This document shows, piece by piece, positions 19,528 to 28,479 of a stretch of 64,000 nt of DNA. A program made the position numbers and the translations under genes. The stretch is taken from positions 1 to 64,000 of the forward strand of contig JAJDEN010000016.1 in the NCBI GenBank assembly GCA_029259775.1, read 5' to 3'. Positions within the stretch are counted from its first letter, which is position 1, and the number at the start of each line of letters is the position of its first letter. The DNA is from Planctomycetota bacterium (lineage in GTDB: Bacteria > Planctomycetota > PLA2 > JAEUHO01). Below the pieces are notes generated by a model. It saw only the letters and a list, made by a program, of their open reading frames with translations, searched no databases and had not been told where the DNA came from.

Positions 19528-21354
19528 ATGAAGCGCAAGGCACAGTCCGCGGCTCTCCTGCTCGTGGGGTTGCTCGTAGCCTTCCTGCTCTTCTGGGACC
19601 CGCTCGACGACCGGCCGGACACGACGCCGAGCGACGATTCTGCGCCCGCCCCCAAGAACGCGCCGCCCCCGCTGCTGGGGAGCGAGGCTGCCGCCGAGCC
19701 TACGAAGAAGGCGGCCGAAGAGACGCAGCCGCCGCCGACGCCCAGTGAACCGGAGCCCGGTGAAGTGAACAAGGGCACGGTCGTCCGCGTGACCGGGGCG
19801 GAGGGTGAGGTCGTGACCCAGGCGTTCGTGCGCCTCGTGCGCGACGCCGATGGGCAACCAGGCAATGGCCGAGCCAACATCATCAGCGAGCACCGCGCGA
19901 CGCTGCCCTTGAGCGTCCCCCGGCTGGACGCAACGACATGGATCGAGGTCATCAGGCCGCGCGACGCGCAAGGCAAGGACCTGCCTCTCGCCTCGGGCTG
20001 GGGGGGGCCGTTCGACGCTGGCGAGTCGGCCGTCGTCGTGGTGCTCCCGTCGGGCCGCGTGTTGGCCGGACGCGTGATCGACGCGGGCGGCCATCCCCTC
20101 GCGAACGCACGCGTCGAGGCGTACTTCGACGCCGACGAGGGACGCCGGCGCGTCCTGCACGGCCACGCGGTAAGTGCAGCCGACGGCACGTTCCGCATCG
20201 GGCGCCTGCGCCGGGGCACGTACCACCTCGAGGTCTGGCCGCGTGGACCCCACGGCGCGCCCCCTCCCGTCGCCGCGGAGGCAGGCACCGAGGACCTGGA
20301 GCTACGCACGCTGCCGGGCTTCGCGGCCCGCCTGATTGTCGTGGACGGCGCGGGTGCGCCCGTACCGAAGGCGCGGCTCGCGATCTCGACGTCGGTGAGC
20401 CGGGGCAAGGGCTTCTCCACATCGTTCAACCTCTCCGAGGGCATGACCGACGACGCGGGTCTTCTCGTACTCGACGGCCTCGATCCGAAGCGCACGTACG
20501 CGCTGCGCGTCGATCCCCCCTACCAGCGCAAGGACCTCATCGAGATCGACGAGCGTGGCTGGAAGCCGCAGCACCAGACGTTCACGCTGCGCCGGGGCGT
20601 CGAGGTGACGGGGCATGCGACCTACCCGGACGGCAAGCCCTTCCCCTTCGCGAGCCTGACCGTGAGCCCCGCAGGCATGGGACTCGTATCCGTGAATGGT
20701 TCGAGCCGCAAGGACGGCACCTTCGTCATCAAGGGCGTACCGGAGGGCAACATCCAGATCCGCGCGTGGCGCCGCGAGAAGGACGGCATGGAGTGGCTGG
20801 CCACGGGCGTGAAGGCCAAGGCGCCGTCTACGGGTGTCCGCATCGTCATGCAGGCGGACCCGGTCGGCACGTTCACGGTGCGCTTCGGCGCACCGGGCGG
20901 ACCCGCGGAGGGCGCCATCGTCAGGCTGTCCGAGATCAAGGACGGCAAGGCGGTGCACGGGAGCACAGGTAGCGTGCGCAGGGGTGTGGCTACGCTGCGA
21001 CGCGTACGCATGAAGCGCACCTACGTGCTATACGCCTGCTCGCGCGACAAGGGTCTCTGCGCCCTGGTGCGGGACATCCTCCCGGGGAAGGGCGCCATCG
21101 ATCTCGTGCTCGTCGCGGCCCACACGATTCGCGGACGCGTTGACGCGCCCGACGGCGCCACGGACCTCACCGTCTACGCGCGCGGCTTCGGCGTCACCAC
21201 AGGTGAGCAGGTCGGCCCGGGGGGCGACTTCGTACTGAATGGCCTACCGCGAGGAACGTACACGGTCGGCGCGATCGCGAAGCTAGGCGGACGGTCCCTG
21301 CACAAGGCGGTCGAAGCGAAGACGGGCGACTCGATCGACATCACGCTGGAGTAG
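19528..21354 (+). CDS. Membrane-anchored carboxypeptidase-regulatory-like protein, domain-level relative of 13283-15715
   Basis: AALLLVGLLVAFLLFWDPL anchor; RVLAGRVIDAGGHPLANARVEAYFD, DGTFRIGRLRRGTYHLEVWPRG, HTIRGRVDAPDGATDLTVYARG. Confidence 0.75.
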   Translation: MKRKAQSAALLLVGLLVAFLLFWDPLDDRPDTTPSDDSAPAPKNAPPPLLGSEAAAEPTKKAAEETQPPPTPSEPEPGEVNKGTVVRVTGAEGEVVTQAFVRLVRDADGQPGNGRANIISEHRATLPLSVPRLDATTWIEVIRPRDAQGKDLPLASGWGGPFDAGESAVVVVLPSGRVLAGRVIDAGGHPLANARVEAYFDADEGRRRVLHGHAVSAADGTFRIGRLRRGTYHLEVWPRGPHGAPPPVAAEAGTEDLELRTLPGFAARLIVVDGAGAPVPKARLAISTSVSRGKGFSTSFNLSEGMTDDAGLLVLDGLDPKRTYALRVDPPYQRKDLIEIDERGWKPQHQTFTLRRGVEVTGHATYPDGKPFPFASLTVSPAGMGLVSVNGSSRKDGTFVIKGVPEGNIQIRAWRREKDGMEWLATGVKAKAPSTGVRIVMQADPVGTFTVRFGAPGGPAEGAIVRLSEIKDGKAVHGSTGSVRRGVATLRRVRMKRTYVLYACSRDKGLCALVRDILPGKGAIDLVLVAAHTIRGRVDAPDGATDLTVYARGFGVTTGEQVGPGGDFVLNGLPRGTYTVGAIAKLGGRSLHKAVEAKTGDSIDITLE

Positions 21355-21380
21355 GCCTGCAGGAATCGGACCTGTGCGCG

Positions 21381-21632
21381 CTACGCAAGGTGCCGGTCGT
21401 GGATGAGGACGTCCGGACAGATGTCTGCACCGCCTGGCCACACGAGGGATCCGAACTCCGTATCGACCGCAACCTGGGCGAAGAGCGCGTCGTCCGCGCG
21501 GACGCCGTCGAAAGCCTGGCCCTGCAGAAGCGGCGCGAGATCCAACTCCCTGGTCTCGCCGGTCGTCAAGGTGATCTCGACGAGCCGCTCCCCCAGCACA
21601 CGTACGGCAGTGATGCGCACCATTTGGGACAT
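21381..21632 (-). CDS. DUF2442-family protein (partner of DUF4160)
   Basis: MSQMVRITAVRVLGERLVEITLTTGETRELDLAPLLQGQAFDGVRADDALFAQVAVDTEFGSLVWPGGADICPDVLIHDRHLA; canonical DUF2442 pattern. Confidence 0.8.
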   Translation of the reverse strand: MSQMVRITAVRVLGERLVEITLTTGETRELDLAPLLQGQAFDGVRADDALFAQVAVDTEFGSLVWPGGADICPDVLIHDRHLA

Positions 21633-21642
21633 GGCATCCATC

Positions 21643-21924
21643 CTACTCCAGGGGTGCAATCGGCTGTAAGGGCAGCCCTGCGCGAGCGAGCTTCCAGTCG
21701 TGTCGGAGAGCCTGACGATGGAGGGCCGCCCACTCGACGACCATCCGCCGCGCCCGTGGCGGCAAGCGACCCTCGATGACAGCGAGGCTCTCAATCGAGA
21801 TGACGGCTTCATGTTCGGCGTACCGCGCATGGAAGTGCGGAGGCGCGTGGTCACCGAAGTACATGCGGATCGCGATGCCGAAGAAGCGACTGATGACCGG
21901 CACGGGGGACCTCCCGTGCGACAT
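21643..21924 (-). CDS. DUF4160-family protein
   Basis: VPVISRFFGIAIRMYFGDHAPPHFHARYAEHEAVISIESLAVIEGRLPPRARRMVVEWAALHRQAL; typical DUF4160 ([FY]xxDHxPPHFHxxY). Confidence 0.85.
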   Translation of the reverse strand: MSHGRSPVPVISRFFGIAIRMYFGDHAPPHFHARYAEHEAVISIESLAVIEGRLPPRARRMVVEWAALHRQALRHDWKLARAGLPLQPIAPLE

Positions 21925-22022
21925 CGCGCGGGGGGTACGGTTGGTCACGCAGGACCACGACGCCTCTGCCGTCAGCATGCGTCCGCGCGTGACCGTTGCG
22001 CTCCCCCGCGCGAAGCAAGGGC

Positions 22023-22286
22023 ATGGAACGGCTGCACATCGCGGGTCGCACGATCGGCATCACGTCGTACGCGGCGCGCCGCATGGCGATCCGAGGCATC
22101 ACGAGAGACGACATCAGGAGGGTCATGGCAGATCCGACGAGCGTGGCGCCCTCGCGCGACTCGTCCTTCCGTCTCGTCTACAGCCGATCCGTGGACGGCC
22201 GCCGCCTGTCGGTCGTCATCGAGGGAGTACCGGGAGAATCGTCGTGGGTGGTTGTCACCACCTGGAGAAGAGGGCAGGATGGGTAG
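22023..22286 (+). CDS. DUF4258-family protein (toxin-like)
   Basis: MERLHIAGRTIGITSYAARRMAIRGITRDDIRRVMADPTSVAPSRDSSFRLVYSRSVDGRRLSVVIEGVPGESSWVVVTTWRRG. Confidence 0.75.
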   Translation: MERLHIAGRTIGITSYAARRMAIRGITRDDIRRVMADPTSVAPSRDSSFRLVYSRSVDGRRLSVVIEGVPGESSWVVVTTWRRGQDG

Positions 22287-22578
22287 CATCATGGGCACAC
22301 CGATTCGAATCGCCGTTCACAGCTCCGCGCCGCCGCTGGCCATGGAGTTCGCTCCCCGTGGATCCGCCGTGTACCTGCGCCTATCGGACGAGTTGGCGGT
22401 CCGCACGACCGAGATCGAGGACGGTGCCGTCGCGGACTACGATGCCGACGGCGCTCTGGTTGGATTCGAGATCCTGGGGCTGGAAGACCCCGCGTTCTCG
22501 GGCGTGCTGGAGCGCGTCAAGGCGCGATTCTCAGCCGAGGCGCCCGCGCTCGGCTCGGTCGAAGCCGTCCCTGCCTGA
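22279..22578 (+). CDS. DUF2283-family protein (antitoxin-like partner)
   Basis: AVYLRLSDELAVRTTEIEDGAVADYDADGALVGFEILGL; DUF2283 pattern; start overlaps upstream gene by 8 bp. Confidence 0.78.
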   Translation: MGSIMGTPIRIAVHSSAPPLAMEFAPRGSAVYLRLSDELAVRTTEIEDGAVADYDADGALVGFEILGLEDPAFSGVLERVKARFSAEAPALGSVEAVPA

Positions 22579-22580
22579 GC

Positions 22581-22614
22581 GGGGCCGCGTACCGATCAGC
22601 CTCCGATGTAGGAC
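22581..22614. repeat. Direct repeat copy 1 of the moaA 3'-end sequence (candidate att)
   Basis: ggggccgcgtaccgatcagcctccgatgtaggac; 28/34 identical to 23897-23930; reverse strand encodes SYIGG*. Confidence 0.7.
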
Positions 22615-22863
22615 GTGGCGCAAACGCGACACCACGCGGAGTTGGCGCTCGCAGAGCCCAGGCAATGCGTTTTGCGTTTGCCATCATTCCCACACTCGCT
22701 GACAGGAAATCATGGGAAATGCCGGGAAAGGAAATGTGTATCGCTAGGCATTCATGGCGTGCGCGAGAGGCGCGTTCGTTGCGAGCGTCTACTGCAACGC
22801 GAGTGAGTGAATGACCCCTCGGTTCTCCGAATGGCGAGAGTGCGCACGCAATCTCAGATCGCT

Positions 22864-23316
22864 CTACTCGTCCCGCTCTTCTCGCTCCAAATCGTGGATG
22901 TCGGCGAGATCCTTCGGGCGTCCAGCGGCACGCTTGTTCTCGATGAGCGCTCGCCGACCGATGACGGGAACGGTCAGGCCATCGATCTCGACCTCGATGC
23001 GCTCCGCCCAGACTGGCTCGAACGTCAGACCCGAGACGGACGTGAGGAGATCGATCCGGACCGGCGGTACACCAATCTGAATGACGAGGTCCTGCTCGGT
23101 GAAGTCCGCCTCCCGCAAGCCTTCGAGGGGCGCTCCGAAGCGGATCAACGCAGCCCACACGCGGCTGGCGTTCTCCTCGCTCGGGCGTACCCACAGATCC
23201 AGATCCCCGGTAGCACGAGGCGTCCCGTGTGCCGCCAGCGCGTGAGCCCCAACGACGAGGTACTCAGCCCCCGCTTCGGACAACGCGGACAACATGTCTA
23301 CGAAGTCGCGGTTCAC
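22864..23316 (-). CDS. Nucleotidyltransferase-like protein (DUF6036/AbiEii-type fold)
   Basis: MNRDFVDMLSALSEAGAEYLVVGAHALAAHGTPRATGDLDLWVRPSEENASRVWAALIRFGAP...RIDLLTSVSG...LIENKRAAGRPKDLADIHDLE. Confidence 0.85.
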   Translation of the reverse strand: MNRDFVDMLSALSEAGAEYLVVGAHALAAHGTPRATGDLDLWVRPSEENASRVWAALIRFGAPLEGLREADFTEQDLVIQIGVPPVRIDLLTSVSGLTFEPVWAERIEVEIDGLTVPVIGRRALIENKRAAGRPKDLADIHDLEREERDE

Positions 23317-23479
23317 TGTCAGCCCCCTCTTTGCACTTCGGGTCCATGAACGCCCACGCTTGGAGCGTGAGAGGCCACACCATCATGATGCGCTCGCTCG
23401 GTGTCAATCCTCGAACGTAGGCGTTGTCCTCAGGATCAGCGAGGCGACGGCGCTTGACGGGGTAGAGCGAGCGATCCAT
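23264..23479 (-). CDS. Small partner protein of the nucleotidyltransferase module
   Basis: MDRSLYPVKRRRLADPEDNAYVRGLTPSERIMMVWPLTLQAWAFMDP; overlaps the start of the downstream nucleotidyltransferase gene. Confidence 0.6.
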   Translation of the reverse strand: MDRSLYPVKRRRLADPEDNAYVRGLTPSERIMMVWPLTLQAWAFMDPKCKEGADSEPRLRRHVVRVVRSGG

Positions 23480-23499
23480 CCCGCCATTGTACCGGCTGC

Positions 23500-23860
23500 T
23501 CGTGCGCAGGCTTCCCAGGACCCGCCACGCGCCGCCATCTCACGCTCCTCCTCGGTCGGGAGGCGCCACTCCTTGCCGGTTGTCTTCGTCTTCCAGGCGC
23601 AAGAGGCCACGGCGTCGTGCCAAATGACGCCCCTCACGGGAATCCTCTCCTCGAAGCCCTCGCCGTTCTCCTGAAGGCACCAGTCGCGGATGTCGCCCTC
23701 CACGATCACGGGATCGGCGCGATAGACACCGTCCTCGCCACGATGCTCTGCCGTCCCGGGTCATGCGCCATGGAGTGCCTCCTGCTCCGGAGTCAACCGG
23801 GAGGACGCGCCTGGCGCAAGCATCCTCGTCTTCCCGCGAGCCACCCATGCGATGCATCGC
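23500..23860 (-). pseudogene. Degenerate formylglycine-generating-enzyme (SUMF1) fragment
   Basis: ORF 23404-23709 carries RIPVRGVIWHDAVASCAWKTKTTGKEWRLPTEEEREMAARGGSW (FGE-like) with no conserved N or C termini; another frame continues upstream. Confidence 0.6.
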
Positions 23861-23896
23861 TACCCAGGGAGAGAAGGCCTCAAACCCCTGTTTTCT

Positions 23897-23930
23897 GGGG
23901 CCGCAGGCCGATCAACCGCCTATGTAGGAC
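23897..23930. repeat. Direct repeat copy 2 at the moaA 3' end (candidate att)
   Basis: ggggccgcaggccgatcaaccgcctatgtaggac; includes the moaA stop (23912-23914) and SYIGG codons. Confidence 0.7.
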
Positions 23931-24925
23931 ATCTCTACCTTGGGCAGGTCGCGCGTGCCATCGGTGCGGAGCTCGGAGTAGGCGTCGTCACGCGCGGCCC
24001 AGATGCGAGCGAGTTCCTGGCCCAGGCGCTCCTCGCTCGCGTCCTCGTCGCGAATCAACGACTTGAGGTCGTGTCCCTGCGTGGCGAAGAGGCAGGTGTA
24101 GAGCTTGCCGTCCGCTGACAAGCGCGCGCGGTGGCATGTCGAGCAGAACGGCTTGGTCACGGACGAGATGAACCCGACCTCGCCCTGCCCATCGGCGTAG
24201 CGGAAGCGACGCGCGACCTCGCCCTCGTAGTTGGGTTCGATGGGTACGAGCGGCAGCTCGGCGGCGATTCGTTGGAACGTCTCGCCCGAAGGCACGACGT
24301 CTTCGAGACGCCAGCCGTTCTTCGTGCCGACGTCCATGTACTCGATGAAACGGAGGATGACCGGCTTGTCCCGGAAGTAGCGCGCGAGGTCCACGACGTC
24401 ACCGTCGTTCGCGCCGCGCTTCACGACGGTGTTCACCTTCACGGGCGTGAGGCCGGCCTCGATCGCCGCGTCGATACCCGACAGCACCTTCTCGACGGCG
24501 AAGTCGACGTCGTTCATGGCGCGGAAGGTCGCGTCGTCCAGCGAGTCGAGGCTCACCGTGATGCGGTCAAGTCCCGCCTCGGCCAGCATCTTCGCCTTGC
24601 GAGCGAGCAGCGAGCCGTTGGTCGTCATGGCGACGTCGTCGATGCCGGGGATCGCCTTGAGCCCCTTGATGAGCCAGTCGATGTCCTTGCGCAGCAGCGG
24701 CTCACCGCCGGTCAGGCGGAGCTTGCGCACGCCCAGCGGTACGGCGGCTTGCACGATGCTTCCGATCTCACCGAAGTGCAGCAGCTCCTTGCGGTCCATG
24801 AAGACGAAGTCGCTGCCGAAGGCTTCCTTGGGCATGCAGTAGGCACAGCGAAAGTTGCAGCGGTCCGTCACCGAGATCCTCAGATCCCTAAGCGGCCGCG
24901 CGCGCGTGTCTCGTGCTTCACCCAC
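23912..24925 (-). CDS. moaA: GTP 3',8-cyclase MoaA (radical SAM)
   Basis: DLRISVTDRCNFRCAYCMPKE...LRLTGGEPLLRKDI...CSTCHRARLSADGKLYTCLFA...C-terminal SYIGG. GTG at 24925 is a probable start; the listed ORF is over-extended. Confidence 0.93.
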   Translation of the reverse strand: MGEARDTRARPLRDLRISVTDRCNFRCAYCMPKEAFGSDFVFMDRKELLHFGEIGSIVQAAVPLGVRKLRLTGGEPLLRKDIDWLIKGLKAIPGIDDVAMTTNGSLLARKAKMLAEAGLDRITVSLDSLDDATFRAMNDVDFAVEKVLSGIDAAIEAGLTPVKVNTVVKRGANDGDVVDLARYFRDKPVILRFIEYMDVGTKNGWRLEDVVPSGETFQRIAAELPLVPIEPNYEGEVARRFRYADGQGEVGFISSVTKPFCSTCHRARLSADGKLYTCLFATQGHDLKSLIRDEDASEERLGQELARIWAARDDAYSELRTDGTRDLPKVEMSYIGG

Positions 24926-24951
24926 GCCAAAGAGGATACGCTCGACCCCTG

Positions 24952-27027
<2,076 letters not shown>

Positions 27028-27281
27028 GCGCGCATCGTAGCCGGGCGGCGCGGGGCGACCCGACAGGCACCTCCACCATCGAACGGCGTCACCAATCGGC
27101 ATGATCACTTGTAGGGGGAGCGGTCGCGGCGCGGGCCGAAGGCCTGCGGCGCCTGACCGCGGGGGGACTCCTCCCCCCGGCAGACGTCTAGTCAGGCACG
27201 GACGCGCGCAGCGCGGATCTGCACGCAGCGCGAAGCGCGCAGTGCATGCGCGAGGAGCGCAGCGACGATGCGTGGTGCCGG

Positions 27282-27304
27282 TCTGGGTGCCACGGGCACC
27301 CAGA
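27282..27304. terminator. 10-bp stem hairpin downstream of the phosphatase-cytochrome gene
   Basis: TCTGGGTGCC-acg-GGCACCCAGA. Confidence 0.5.
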
Positions 27305-27306
27305 GA

Positions 27307-28290
27307 CTAGTTTCGATAATCTCGGTGGCAGGAAGCGCAGCTGTTCGTGATGATCGCGAACTGCTTGTTGGCGCCCTCGACGTCCTTCGCGCGAAGCGCC
27401 TTCTCGAGCGCGATGCCCGCGTCCTCGGAGACCTTCAGGTACTTGAGGAAGATGTCGCCCTTGCCCTGCGCCTCGGTGTCGTTGCGCGCCATCTCACGAT
27501 TGAGCTCCCACAGCATGCGGGCCTCGTGCGGCGCACTGATGTCGGGATGAGCCGCCATCGGCTTCCACGCGTTCTTCTGCGACAGCTTGAGCGCTTCCCA
27601 GCGCTCGTTGACGTGGACCATGCCCGCGCGCAGCCCCTTGGGCAGGACCTTGTTCGGAAGCTCCGTGACCGCAGCAAGGTCTTCCTCCGACACGCCGCGG
27701 AACGCCCGAACGTCGCGCCAGAGGCCCGTGTAGTTCTTGCTCGTGCCCGAGCGCTCGAGGCCCTTGATGGCGGTGGCGTTCGAGATCTTGTCCTCGCTGA
27801 TGCGACAGATCATCGCGGCCGCCGGACCACGGTGCTTGCCGTGGTGGCAATGCACGAAGATCGGATGCTCGCTGATGCGCGCGGCCTTCACGATCCTGGC
27901 GGCGAGCGGCTTGTTGATGCCGTCGTAGCCAATCGGCACGTGCACGTAGCGCAGGCCGTGCTTCCGTGCGCCCTCGATGTCCGGCACCGAGCCGTCGACG
28001 CTGAGGATCGTCCGGTAGCCCAGCGCCTTGAGGTTCTGGAAGGCGATGTCGCCCTCGGGCTGAGCACCCTGGCCGACGTTGTCGGACCAGGCGATGTAGC
28101 GATCCAGACCCGCCGGCTGGCCGTCCTGGTCGTAGATGACCCCACCGGGCTGCCCGGCCTCGCCGACCTGCCCCGCGTCTCCCTGGGTCGACCGATCGGC
28201 CGAGCGAACCGGGCTGCAGGCCGCCAGCCCGATGACCAGCAGCGCCATCACGGCGAAGGCGAACAGGCTGATGATCGTGCGGTCGCGCAT
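27307..28290 (-). CDS. Lipoprotein with dual-specificity-phosphatase-like domain and C-terminal c-type cytochrome motif
   Basis: Lipobox-like VIGLAACSPV; P-loop FVHCHHGKHRGPAAAMICR; C-terminal NKQFAIITNSCASCHRDYRN (CxxCH). Confidence 0.85.
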   Translation of the reverse strand: MRDRTIISLFAFAVMALLVIGLAACSPVRSADRSTQGDAGQVGEAGQPGGVIYDQDGQPAGLDRYIAWSDNVGQGAQPEGDIAFQNLKALGYRTILSVDGSVPDIEGARKHGLRYVHVPIGYDGINKPLAARIVKAARISEHPIFVHCHHGKHRGPAAAMICRISEDKISNATAIKGLERSGTSKNYTGLWRDVRAFRGVSEEDLAAVTELPNKVLPKGLRAGMVHVNERWEALKLSQKNAWKPMAAHPDISAPHEARMLWELNREMARNDTEAQGKGDIFLKYLKVSEDAGIALEKALRAKDVEGANKQFAIITNSCASCHRDYRN

Positions 28291-28479
28291 GGCGGGGCCT
28301 TCCGGGGAGATGCGGCCGGCAGGCGCGCTGTCCTGCCGGGCCCCCTAGAGCAACTGCCATGCCCCCCGCGAAACCCCCATTTCATCAAGGGGAGCGTCGC
28401 CCTGGGGCGTCAGGTGTGCGCCTTCCGTAACGCCTCTGGGTTACGTGGCTCCGTTACGTGACGCCGCAGCTCGAGCGAG

